DNA of 64,000 nucleotides, taken from assembly GCA_020064725.1 (NCBI GenBank), contig JAGTWJ010000017.1:1426001-1490000 (forward strand), read 5' to 3'. Below, one piece after another: positions 11,601 to 22,540 of the stretch. Below the pieces are notes generated by a model. That model searched no databases. It was not told the DNA's origin and saw only the letters and a program-made list of their open reading frames with translations. This stretch comes from Drechslerella dactyloides. Its lineage: Eukaryota; Ascomycota; Orbiliomycetes; Orbiliales; Orbiliaceae. The position numbers were made by a program, and so were the translations under genes. The stretch's first letter is position 1. Every line of letters begins with the position of its first letter.

Positions 11601-13685
11601 AGGGAGATGCTTCCCGGGCAGCGCGACGGCTTTCGCTTTCACGCAGGCGACGGCCAAGTGCTGCTCGTTCTTTGGGCTGCGCTTCGTCCAGATCCAGATC
11701 AAATTGTCTCGCGGGCGGGTGACCTTTTAAAGATTCAAAAGGTGTGTCCAAATTATCAACGGCCGGCTCGTGTGCTTTGTCCGAGCGCGTGAGTTCCGCA
11801 GAAGGGCCCGTCACATTGAGCATGTTGGTATCCAGGGTGATGTTTTCAGAGTCACCAGAATATGTACCGATCACCGGTGACTCCGAGGCACTAAACCAGT
11901 CCGGCATCCGAGCGGCCCAGCTCCCATGCGCAGTCTCGAAGTGGTTCTTCAGCTCAAGGTACCAGTTGCCCGTAGCTTCGCCCTCCTGACATCGCAGGTC
12001 TGCGTGGCAGATCCCACAGACACCAGGCGGGGTGTCGAGCTCCATATCTCTTGTACCCGGTAGCTTGTCTTCGAACGCCGTTTGTTCCGGCTGCAGAGCT
12101 TGGAAGGTGTCGATGGTATATTGCATTTGATTGACCCTTTCGCTAACCGTTGAACCGATCTCGCGAAAACGCTGTGAAACCTCTTCCATTTCATGGAGAA
12201 TGCGTTGCATTTCAGCATCGGTTGAGACAAGGCCGTCGACGGGAGCAACGGTAGTTGACGCTTTCTGCTCTGCATCGCCACCAACCTGTTGCGAAAGTGG
12301 AACCTGCGGTTGGCTGACGTCGGAAGATATTGTGGTCGGTTCGGAGCCCTCAGCTGCAGCAAACGGAATTTGCCCAAGGACAGCTGTTGAAAACGACTCT
12401 TCGACGGGCGTTGTTGCTGAAACGTCGGTGGGCTCGTTGGGGCCAGAAGAATCTGCGGTGATGCTGACGGTGGACCCAGGGAATAACTCCGGCTTATCAT
12501 TGTCAAGCGTTGTCTTTGCTCCAGCATCTTCTATATCAAATGTTAGTACCCAGTACTTGCCAGGAAAACGTGAAAGAAGCGAGCGGCCCAGTTCGAAACT
12601 ATGTGAGAGGATACAAGAGATAAAAAAAATAAAATAAAGCTTACTATCGGCATCCGCCTTGCCTTTCCTGCCAAAGAACCACCAAGCACCAGTATCCCTC
12701 CTCGGTCTGCCGAACGTCGGTGACGGCGGCGAAATTGCCTCTCCATCAGCTGCCATTTCCTCCTCTTGTTCTAAACGTTTCTTTAACGAGAACGGCGATT
12801 TATGCCGCGACTTGTCTTTCGCAGCAGCGGCGGCGACGGCAGCATCTATCTTCTGCTTCTGCTTTTTTGAGAGCGCAAGGCTCTCGAGTTCCGCTTTGCG
12901 GAGATACGCTGCAGCCTCCTCCTCGGTCGGAGTGTAGCCGACAAAGCTCTTCCAGATGCTCTCGTCCTTACCATCACCGGCCCAGGTGTGTCGTTCAGGT
13001 GGACTGACGCTAAGCGATGGGTAGGACGGAGGCTGTAACTCATCGAGGAACTGAACGAGCGATGTGCCATCCGGTATTTCGTTGTACCATGGTGATAGCG
13101 GCGGCTGCTCCTGATGTTGACTCGATCCCGCATTTCCTGCCACACTACTTGTTGAAGGGTTTGTGCTGGAAGTGCTGGCATCCTTACTGCTGCTCCAGTC
13201 GGCGTTGTAGGGTGGTGGGCTGTCAAAGTTGCCAGCGGATGGGTGACCAAGCACAGGTTCCGGGGTGATGTTTAGCGACCTGAAGTCGAAATCGCGGTCT
13301 AACGACGGTGTTACTGTCCGGCTGCGGGTCCTCCCTTCTGGCGACTCAGGCCGCCTGCCATGCGTACCAGGCGGACTTAGGGCGATCGGATATCTCTCCG
13401 GGGAGAACTCTCTTAGGAAGGTATCTATCGAGGATTCGTGTAGACGGAAACGGGGCTCTGGTGACGATACGCCGGTGCGTGACCGTTCGTCGCTTGGGCT
13501 TCAAGAGGGTTCAGACGGTATTAGCAGCTTCACTTTTACCAAACACTTCATCATCAAAACACCCCTGGATGTTCACAGCCACATGGAGCAAAAAGATCTC
13601 GGTTGAGGAAGATGGATGGCCGAACATACTCTATTAAATTTAAGAACTCGCCCATACTGCTCTCACGCTTTTTCGACGAGGCCAT
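8636..13685 (-). CDS. large C2H2 zinc-finger protein with hydrophobic segments
   Basis: Four exons are inferred: 13685-13630, 13498-12645, 12530-10005 and 9951-8636, totalling 1583 residues. Introns are 131, 114 and 53 nt; donors are GTATGT, GTAAGC and GTAAGT, and every junction keeps frame. The first exon encodes only 18 residues. An in-frame ATG at 13883 would add 66 residues with a poly-Gln patch. The C-terminal 70 residues carry two C2H2 fingers (CDVPGC...H...H and CENVGC...H...H). Two further finger-like cysteine/histidine groups lie near 475-500 and 630-660. Around 1125-1165, two hydrophobic stretches (VVGCGVFAIVVRFL and GVIFAYLCGGVCSSL) flank the last intron and could be membrane segments. 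Long Ser/Pro-rich regions look disordered. It is probably a transcription regulator or a membrane-tethered zinc-finger protein. I know no named orthologue. Confidence 0.75.
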
Positions 13686-14398
13686 CGTCGTCACAGCGCC
13701 AATAATTGTATGTCTCTTGTACCGTCGGTCAGACTGCTGCTGTTGCGGCTGCTGCTGCCGTTGGCGGTGTAGATGCGGATGGGGAACAGTTATGACGACG
13801 GCGGGCTTGACGACGCTGCTAGCTTCCTCATTGTGAGCCTGCTGACGGGACCGTGACTTCCTCCAGAACGGCAGAGGCCGCATCGTGCCTCGAGTTAGAT
13901 CTCACCCTAGCTTTCCGTTTGAGCTTTGCAGTTTTGGGAGCTTTCTCGAGTCGACGGTGCGGTGGTGTATACGTGTATCAACGAGGACGGTTGTCCGCGT
14001 GCGTTGGATGAGGTTGGATCCTACTTGGCTAACAACTTCCACTTTCTCTTCAGCGGTGCACCTTTTTTTTATCTCTTTTATTTAATCAGAACAAGGACGA
14101 GGCAAGAGGCCAAAAAACTATTTCGGCCATACGACAGTAACAGGCAACGAAGAATACGATCGAGAGTAATAGCAGGTAGGTAAGCTATCCAAAAGGTTAA
14201 AAGAAAAAAAGCGAAGCAAGAGGCTGAAAGCGTGTATTTAATTCGACTGCCTCGCTGCCCTCCAGCTGCTAGCTCGTGAGCTGCTCTTCGTCTGGTTTGC
14301 TCGGTTACAGCCCCGCCAGGGTATCAGATCAGGCTGGCCTGGGCTGACTACGGTGGACCCGGGGAAGAAGGAGAAGGAATATGCAATGGCCAGCGAGT

Positions 14399-14428
14399 GT
14401 CCGTCAGTCTGTCCGTCAGTCTGTCCGT
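14399..14428. repeat. 12-nt tandem repeat, 2.5 copies
   Basis: Unit GTCCGTCAGTCT is repeated two and a half times without mismatch in otherwise non-coding DNA. Confidence 0.9.
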
Positions 14429-15010
14429 ATCATATTACTTGCAGCGGCACTAGCGCTGCAGACAGGGTATCTGGCGGGCGTCCCTCGAAAAAAAGTAGGA
14501 TTCCTGCAGATAGCTGGTTGGATTCGGATGCAGGCCTGGCTAGCCTAGAATCGGATGGAATATGATACCGCACCCTCTGGTCTCGGGCTCGCTCTAAAAA
14601 TGAGCGTCCGATACTGTTTTGGCTACATACGTAAGGCTACGATTGGCCGTTCCTCTTTTCCCCACTGCACCGCGCTACACACCGATCGCTGCCTGTTACT
14701 ACAGAGTGACTGACATCGTATGTAGGTGATTGAAGTGGGATGTATGTACGGTACATGCGCGAGTGTCGGGAATCTGGCAGTTGAGCCAGCGGACGAGCCA
14801 CGCCAAAAAAGTAGGATTCGGCCGGCAGTCGTAGTGGTGGACAGCCAGTATGCCTCGCTCGCATAGCCTCACTCGAGCACCTCACGAGCCCGCCATGACA
14901 TAAATTGTAACCTGCGGACAGTCACACTCTTCGTCCTGGCAATTAAACGTGTTTGCATGCGCTGTTGCTCCTGCTGTTGCAACCTCGATAATTGACCGAC
15001 GGCCGGCCCA

Positions 15011-15081
15011 ACTGCTGTACAAAGTAAACTGCTGTACAAAGTAAGCAGGTAGCTCACTCACACGACCGTTCACACGACCGT
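15011..15081. repeat. two adjacent short direct duplications
   Basis: A 17-nt unit (ACTGCTGTACAAAGTAA) occurs twice back to back at 15011-15044. Thirteen bases later a 12-nt unit (TCACACGACCGT) occurs twice at 15058-15081. Both are perfect and look like replication-slippage duplications. Confidence 0.9.
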
Positions 15082-16776
15082 TCACTATCCTTCTAGCGAT
15101 AGCTATAGCGTGGCGGTGGTGCTGGTGCTGGTGGTCGCGATATCGCCGACGGGGCTCGCAGAACTCCGTCCATGTTTCGAATCGGGTTCTAACATTTCCC
15201 CTTCGACAGAAAAAAAAATCTCCACTTCGCATTCGCGAATCAAGGCCGCGTGAGCCAATCGTCTCGATTGCCTACGCACCATCTTCAACGCTCGGCTGTT
15301 TCGACGGAGTGTCGACCGACCGACCGATTGTAACTGTGGACTAAATGCGCATGACTAAGTAAATAACGCTGGTTTGCTGGCCACTGGGTGACTTTGCCGA
15401 TTTAGTGGGAGTTCCTCGCCTGGGCCGCTTTTAGGATCCTCTCTCGCTCGCCCACCCATGACGCGAGCAGACTTTACTATTATCTCGTCTCGAGACTGTT
15501 TCCTGTACCCGTCTCCCAAATAAAGGTACGGAAGACATATTACGCCTGACAGAAACGACACATCTCCACCATGCGAGGAAGACTAGCTAGCTCGGGCAGG
15601 CCCGCCCGTAAGCTGTAGTCTAACTCCGTAACAACCGCGCTTTCGTCATCGTGATCACCTGCCCCATCGATGCAATTGAACCTAAGAAAAATCAAACAGC
15701 CAAGATTATCAGATATTATTTTTTTCAATGCAGAAGGGTCCAAAAAAATCGCCGCTCAAATTCCCTCGTCGGATTGGCCAAGAAGACTGCCTTGCCCCAG
15801 GGACCAAAAGTGCAAGCTCCCGTTTGACTGTGGATTGATTGCTTGTCCAAAAACCTGAAACCAAGCAGAAACATTCAAACATTACAAATCGATCGGATTG
15901 GGATTGATCACGGGACTCTCGCTCGTCGCGAACGTCACGAAACAGGCCGCCGTCGGAAGGAATGAAGGCAATTTCAAGATGCATACGTGGAGGATCCATT
16001 GGCAGCAGCGTGTCGGTCCATCGATTCGAGGTGCGACTTAAACTTTGGGATGTCGTCAGGGTGGTGCGGTGCTTGCGCGGTGTAACGTTTCGACTTTTGC
16101 GCGTTGGTCGGCTGGCCGCGTCATTTGAACGGAACCCATTGACATGTAATTTCGGTGTCGTGGCTTTTTTGGAGCCTCTCCGAGGATAATCTCATAGGAA
16201 TCATGATACACCAGCCTTTTCATCGGTTTCAATTAACCGTATCGGATCTCCAGATATCGAGAATGCAATGCGAATAGTCATGCCAATGCAAGTCGTCTTT
16301 ACTTATCTCTAGCTCTCATGCTCGTATTCGCTTGTTTCAGAAATGCAACACTTGCAACACATAGCTAATATGAGGTCAACGAGATTTTATACGCGCTTCA
16401 GGAAACGAAGGACTCAATGGTAACAAACCGGAGCTCATCTCGACAGCACTATCACATAATGCCCTACATCCAAATCGAGGCACATTCTCTCAAGCTCACG
16501 ATAAACAACAGATTTTACGGAATCCCAAATTTATTTACAGTACTAGTATGCCAAAATATAGCCAAAATAATATATTGATACGCCTATATGTATGCGTGCA
16601 GATGAAGATGAAATGCTAGGTAAATAATACCCACGAGAGATGCAACCACCAAGATAACCACCAAAACGCCCAACAAAGAACTAGATGCGCGCCAAGCCCC
16701 ATAATGCACCAAAAGCAGACCCCATGCCTATCTAAGCTATCCCGATCTAACCCATTAATCATGCGTATTGCTACCT

Positions 16777-19239
16777 TCAAGGATCAAGCCCCTTCATCAC
16801 CCAATTGGCAATGTTCTGCGCATCTGGGTCATCTGGCACTGCCCCAGTGCTCGCCTGCCCGTTCTGTAACCCGCCAACTGCGCAGCCCGTAAAATTCGAC
16901 TTTGTTCCCCACTTGAGCTCCGCCAGCTCACCCCAGAGGTTAATCGAGTCCTGAAACACGGACTCGGTGTAGTATAGCCGGCAGTCCGCGGGCTCCAGCT
17001 TGAACTGCAGTGGCGTTTGCGTCTCATCTTCCGGTCTAATCGCATCGCGGAAGTTGATGGCCGCATCGACGAGCCCGAGCGGCAGCTTATAGGGAAGCGC
17101 GAGATCGTAGAGCTGTTCTCTTTCCGGTGTACTTGGCGGGAAGTTTGTCAACACGTCGTTGCTGGTGGCGAAGAGATTGGCGAAGTGTAGCACGCGGCTG
17201 CCGTGGGTGCCTCCAACGTGTGCGGATGGTGCATCGTTCGGACGGCCACCGACGACGATTGTTGAAATACCGGGTTGTTCACGCTTGAGCAGCTCTGAAA
17301 AGATGGTGCAGGTAGACGCGCAGGTGCCGTCGGAGAGAATAAGAATGTCCGGCTTCTGGAACGGCTGCGGAGTGGATGTGAAGTTTGCGAGCTCTCCAAA
17401 GCCGGAAATTCCCTCGAACTCGTAGTCCAAGATTGTTTGAACGACGAGGGAGACACTGTCGTTGTAACCAGGAGGATTGGTCCCTCCGATCCACGTTTCA
17501 AGATCTTTCACCGGTTTGTCCTTAACGTCGAGCACGTCTTGCCGGCTGAACCCACGTTGGAGCTGAGTGTTGATCAAGCGAATCTGTGCCTCGGAGAGCT
17601 CTGACGTAGCGTTATCACCAGCGTAGGCAAACCGGACCAGCTCCGTGACATTCGCTTCCGATGCAATCTCGTCGGCTACTGAAGCAAATATCTGTGCGGC
17701 ACCATGCGCACGGATACGGTAGTAGGATTTTGCCGGAGCAGCGGGAAACAGCTGCTTGTACAGCTCGAAGCCCAGGTTGACGAGTCCACCGCCGTTGCCT
17801 CGCAAATCAATGATGAGCTTCTTTGTTTTGCGGCGGCGGACCTCATCAAGAAAAGCAGTTAGGGCAGCGCGGAACCCAGGATTCTGATTGGGGGCTTCTT
17901 CGTCAGCAGCAGCAAAGGACGAGATGTCCAGGACTCCGGTTTCCAGGGTATCGTTAAGGAAATATCCGCCTAGGATATTGTTGAGATCCCTCACATAGGG
18001 CCCCACGCGGTGCTCCATGAACGGACCGTTGAAGAAAACGAGCTGTAGGGTTTCAGTCTGCTCTGGTGTCCCCTCTGATGTCTCCGTTGAAGCTGGCGCT
18101 GAAGTCGTCACCGATCGTTTCATGAGTCGCTCGAGCGCATGGTTGGCTACCGGCGCAGGCGTAGGCTCCGCCCAACGTTTGGCTGCATACGCCGTTGTTG
18201 CGGTCTCGTTGAAGAAATTCTTGTTCAAGACGACTTTTTGGTAGAAGTCCGTGCCATCATTGATTCCTGTCCAGTTCAGGGTCTTGGTCCATGTCGCAGA
18301 GGCCAGGTAATCGTACTCGTTTGTGGACGAATTCGAGAATGTGATGGAAATTGAGTTCTTCCCAGGGTACCATCCGTATGTTGTAAAGAAGGTGCCGGCA
18401 GCCGGTGGATCGTACCTCGCAAAGATGGAGTTATAACGTGCATCCGGCGACTGCGCGTTGCTAAAGTCGCCGTATTCAGCGAGCCACGCCTGGACATCAT
18501 AGCCGTCGATTCGAGTAATGTACGATGCGTTCATGCCAAACTCCTTCACATCGTCTTGAACGTAGACTTGAGGCTTCGCAACACCGTCCACACTCACTGA
18601 GACTAGCGAAAAGGGACCCTGCCATGCGACCAGTTGGGCGCTGTTGAAACTGACACCTAGATGGCCGTCGTGGCAGCGCTGCAGGAGCTTGACGATTGCA
18701 TATTCAAATTTGATGTGGTGCACAATCTCGCCGCTGGCAATCTGCTCGGCCAGCGCCTCAAGTGAACCGAGAATGTCGATAGGATCCTGGAGAGATCCCT
18801 CTGGAGGGTTCTTCAAGTACTCGATCGTCGATTGGAATTGCATATATTTTGCAAATTGCTTGATGAACTCAAGCGAGAGGTCAACACTGACCGGAATCGA
18901 GTACAGACAATCCCATAGCTCTCGGGGCCGTACTGGCACAGAGGTTGGCGCGACCGCGGATGTGTTTGTAGCGGCTTCGGCTGAGTAGGTAGCCAGCGCG
19001 CTAGCATAGGAGGCGCTAACTTGTGCGCATGCGGTGTTGAAAACGGCTTCGCTAGGCGTGTATGCTGTTGGTGTTGGTCTGGACTGAGTGGGAGATACGG
19101 TGGCATTGGTAACCGGAATGTAGACTGCAGCTGCAAGGTTTGCGGCTCCGAGCAGCCAGACGGCCACCGCTGCGCGCATCCTGAGATGCATTCTGTAGAT
19201 ATTTTCTTGGCGATGCCGAGAAAGCTTCAAATGCAGCAA
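16777..19239 (-). CDS. secreted S41-family (CPAF-like) serine peptidase
   Basis: A single-exon frame of 820 residues. The first 16 residues before Met17 (19191) are polar, so the true start is likely Met17 or Met21 (19179), directly before the signal peptide MRAAVAVWLLGAANLAAA. The ectodomain holds many N-glycosylation sites. The C-terminal catalytic region has the S41 signatures: a strand-turn KKLIIDLRGNGGG, followed by ILSDGTCASTC with a candidate nucleophilic Ser642 (numbering from 19239). An N-terminal segment CHDGHLGVSF resembles the pre-catalytic part of tail-specific/CPAF-type proteases and may supply the catalytic His. The family consists of secreted fungal proteins annotated as peptidase S41. 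Substrate is unknown. Activity is inferred from motifs only. Confidence 0.85.
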   Translation of the reverse strand: MLHLKLSRHRQENIYRMHLRMRAAVAVWLLGAANLAAAVYIPVTNATVSPTQSRPTPTAYTPSEAVFNTACAQVSASYASALATYSAEAATNTSAVAPTSVPVRPRELWDCLYSIPVSVDLSLEFIKQFAKYMQFQSTIEYLKNPPEGSLQDPIDILGSLEALAEQIASGEIVHHIKFEYAIVKLLQRCHDGHLGVSFNSAQLVAWQGPFSLVSVSVDGVAKPQVYVQDDVKEFGMNASYITRIDGYDVQAWLAEYGDFSNAQSPDARYNSIFARYDPPAAGTFFTTYGWYPGKNSISITFSNSSTNEYDYLASATWTKTLNWTGINDGTDFYQKVVLNKNFFNETATTAYAAKRWAEPTPAPVANHALERLMKRSVTTSAPASTETSEGTPEQTETLQLVFFNGPFMEHRVGPYVRDLNNILGGYFLNDTLETGVLDISSFAAADEEAPNQNPGFRAALTAFLDEVRRRKTKKLIIDLRGNGGGLVNLGFELYKQLFPAAPAKSYYRIRAHGAAQIFASVADEIASEANVTELVRFAYAGDNATSELSEAQIRLINTQLQRGFSRQDVLDVKDKPVKDLETWIGGTNPPGYNDSVSLVVQTILDYEFEGISGFGELANFTSTPQPFQKPDILILSDGTCASTCTIFSELLKREQPGISTIVVGGRPNDAPSAHVGGTHGSRVLHFANLFATSNDVLTNFPPSTPEREQLYDLALPYKLPLGLVDAAINFRDAIRPEDETQTPLQFKLEPADCRLYYTESVFQDSINLWGELAELKWGTKSNFTGCAVGGLQNGQASTGAVPDDPDAQNIANWVMKGLDP

Positions 19240-20766
19240 GGAACAACAATATAAATGTATACAGATGTAAACAGTATTAAGGAAATTCGTTAAGGTAATA
19301 TGATATCGTGATGGATGCTATCTTGAGGCTCTTGTAATCTTTCATCTTGTCGGAGGCGGAAGATAGGCACCGGGTTATATATTTCACGAATCGGCGGGTC
19401 TGTCCGCCCGCCAGTGAGTTGAGATGGCTAAACACCGCCCGGCGTCCGCGAGGGTAGGACGACGATTGTCGTAGGACGTTCGTATGCATGAACATGGATC
19501 CGGTGTGCATATTGCGAGAGGCGTGGATCCCCACCCAGACTCGAGCTCAAACAGGGTGCACTGCAACTCTGCTTGCCCATCGACCGGTCAGCCACAAGGC
19601 TTTCTGGGGTTCTCTGAGCCAGTCGCCTGCTCCAAGCGGGCCAGTCGTGTCTATCATTTGTTAGTGCTGATGGCATGCTTGTCGACCGGCCTAGCCAGAG
19701 CCCTTGCATGTTGGTGCGTGTGCCATGGAATTTTTTGTCGGGTCCACCCGGCTTGTCCAGGTCTTGGAGAGGCTCATGCGAAACGGTTTACGTGCTAAAA
19801 TCGTCTAAGCCAAATCGTTGACCTGCCGATAGACGCACAAAACGCAGTTTCAAGCAAGTCTTCCTCTTCACCGCCTGCATGATGCCGTTGACCCTTGAAT
19901 TTCTCTATGCCTTGTCCTACCGGCCTTGTGGCCAGTACCAACTAGTCCGAGAAGATGACAATTGCAATGAAAACGGTAAGCTAAGCTGATTCGCACTCCG
20001 AGAATTCCTGTATAGATACTATCTATGTCGATAGCTCAGCTGAAGTTGCACAGATAGCAAATTGTCGACTGCAAGGCGTGCTCACGTACCCGCAGGGTGA
20101 CGAACACCCTTCAAGTAATGCACTCGTCCATCCGTCAGCACAGCCGCTACCACGGATATCTGCGAGTGATGGTGTGACAAATAGGTAGATCGTTCAGCAA
20201 TCGGGCACCAGATGAATGGCCGTCCGGGAACAAGGATTCTGTGTTCCTTTTTTAGACTACTCTTCAGAAGGAGTCTGGAGTAAGTCTTCCCGAAGCTCGA
20301 TCGATGGGCTTGTCAAGTAATCGATAAACCTCTAATCTGGTGGGATGACTAGTATTCGGGAAAACTGGAGAATCCGAAATCCGAGAGCCGGGTATTCCGG
20401 CAGAGGCTGAACGCAACTATCTACATAATCGTCGGAGAGGCCGAAGTTGAAGTCGAAGTCGAAGTCCGGGCGTAGTAATCACGTCGTCTTCGTCGCAAAG
20501 TCCTAGGACGTCCTCCTCCTGCAGTGCTGGTGCGCTGGTGCTGGCCGGCGTTAGTAATCCGACACGCGAAACAACGTGCCTCGCTTGGCCAACACAAAAC
20601 ACAGCCGAACGAAGAAATTTCCGTCGCGAAGCGCCTCACCGCCTCATCTCCAACGTCTTCATCACGCCTTCACCACCTGCCACCGGCCGCAAACCTGCCC
20701 AAGTGACCTCCGCACCGAAATCGATCTCGTCGCGCATAACTTCTCGGCCTATTCGCGATCTCAAGG
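19240..20766. other. divergent intergenic region, 1.5 kb
   Basis: Lies between the minus-strand S41 peptidase and plus-strand SSF1, so both promoters are here. The last 300 bp before SSF1 are pyrimidine-rich, as in many fungal leaders. A short (GAAGTC)n-like stretch occurs near 20440-20465. No gene is recognised. Confidence 0.5.
19375..19381 (-). promoter_or_regulatory. TATA box candidate for the S41 peptidase gene
   Basis: TATATAA on the minus strand, 136 bp upstream of the ATG at 19239 and 184 bp upstream of the preferred ATG at 19191. It is a good core-promoter match. Confidence 0.45.
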
Positions 20767-22184
20767 ATGGCCCGTCGTCGGTCGAAACGCCGCACTCATG
20801 TGCCAGATACCACGAGGCAGAATCCCACCGCCTCGTCTACGGTTACGTCCAAGACGTCGTTGACGGCTGCCGCATCTCGCACACCCAAGACAATGATCAT
20901 TCGCACAGGCGCCGCCGCAGTAGGGCCTTCAGTATCGCATCTTGTCCGTGATTTACGGAAGGTGATGGAGCCTTACACCGCGGCCCGTCTTCGAGAACGC
21001 AAGTCGAATAAGGTCAAAGATTTCACGACGATGGCTGGGCCTCTGGGCGTGACGCAGATACTCATGTTCAGTCGCTCGGAGGGTGGTAACGTCACGTTGC
21101 GGATACTACGCACACCGAGAGGACCTACGTTACACTTCAAAGTGCTGAACTACAGCTTGTGCAAAGACGTCGTGAAAGGCCAGCGGCACGGCGGCGTGCG
21201 CACAACGGGGAAGGAGTACCTCAACCCACCATTGGTATGGCAACGTTGTACCTCCTTCTTCTACATAGGCTTTTAGGAAGCTAACGATAAGGCGTCTAGT
21301 TGGTGATGAGCAATCTAGTGACACCGACATCTGGCAAGCCGGCCAACCATGAAATTCTCACACAGTCGATGTTCCAGTCTATGCTGCCGCCAATATCTGC
21401 ACAGTCCATCTCGCTCAAGTCCGTGAAACGTGTCTTGCTTCTGAATCGAGACCTTCCATCCGACCAAAAGCAGCTGGAGGAAGGCCTGAAGGAAGGCGAA
21501 GAGTATATCGTTGATCTACGACACTACTCGATCGATACGCGGCCGACAGGCGTACCGAGGGCTATCAGAAAGCTCAACCGCGCCACACAGCCGTCGTCAG
21601 CGAGAAACGGCCGTGGCGCGATACCCAATCTAGGTGGACTGGAGGACATTTCGGAGTATCTCCTAGACCCAAGTGCTGCAGGAGGCGGATACACCAGCGA
21701 GTCCGAGATGGACACGGATGCCGAGGTTGAAGTCTCAGTACCTGGAATACAGCGAGCAGGAAGAGTGAAGAAAGAGGTTGCGAATGCGGGGGCGGAGAAG
21801 AAAGCTGTCAAACTGCAGGAACTGGGACCGAGGCTGCGGCTGCAGCTGGTCAAGGTTGAGGAGGGTGCGAACGACGGGAAGATTCTGTGGCACTCCTTCG
21901 TGAAGAAGTCACGAGAAGAGGAACGAGAGCTGGAGAAGCGGGCGAAGGAGCGGCAGAAGCTAAAGGAAGAGCGGCGGAGGGTGCAGGAGGAGAATGTGAA
22001 ACGCAAGAAGGGTAGCAATGAGAAGACAGCCGAAGAAGAGGACGATGAGGAGCTGGACCGGGCAGCAGGATGGAGCGGCGACGAGGACATCTGGAGCGAC
22101 GAGGAAGTGCAGGACGACAGCGAAGAAGAGGAAAGTGAAGATGATGAAGAGCGCGATGAAGATGAGGAGATGGAAGACCAGTAG
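20767..22184 (+). CDS. SSF1: ribosome biogenesis protein Ssf1 (Brix domain, Peter Pan homologue)
   Basis: Exons 20767-21234 and 21300-22184 give 450 residues, with a 65-nt intron of donor GTATGG and acceptor CTAG. Ssf1 is a Brix-domain nucleolar protein needed for 27S pre-rRNA processing in 60S subunit assembly. The basic N-terminus is followed by the Brix core (about 40-310), with features such as LRDLRKVMEP, TQILMFSRSE, LRILRTPRGPTL and, after the intron, KSVKRVLLLNRD and the Ssf-type segment DLRHYSIDTRPTGVPRAIRK. The C-terminus is a long Lys/Glu coiled coil ending in an acidic tail (DEDEEMED). It heads a three-gene plus-strand housekeeping run with MUS81 and RPT5. Confidence 0.94.
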
Positions 22185-22540
22185 CCCGGCTGCTATCTAT
22201 GGCGTGTCATTGCATTCTATGCTGTATTATATTAGAACTTTGATGGATTATTGATACCAGGCGGTGACTTGCACGAGCGTCTGCATGCGATATGGCTTTG
22301 AGGCTACAATGTCACTGGTAATTATAAGCATTGAGCATTCTCTCTACATGTTTTCATAAGCCGATTAGCATCTTTCCTCTGGTTACACACTCATTCTCGT
22401 TGCTCCAGCAAAATACGACACGCTCGAGCGCTGGTGTGTTGGAGCAGGTGCTCTCGCGTCAAACACCCGTCAAACGCGTCGTCAAAACTACCCGACAGCA
22501 TCACCAAGACACAAACACGACAAACCCTTCGACTGCCTCG
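22185..22540. other. intergenic, 356 bp
   Basis: SSF1 3' end and MUS81 promoter/leader share this compact gap. Nothing else is visible. Confidence 0.5.

Larger units (their letters stand above)
13686..16776. other. intergenic, about 3.1 kb, repeats only
   Basis: Contains the C2H2-gene leader and promoter on the left and the 3' flank of the S41 peptidase on the right. Short tandem repeats occur at 14399-14428 and 15011-15081. ORFs are all short and without recognisable motifs, and I see no RNA gene. Confidence 0.5.
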
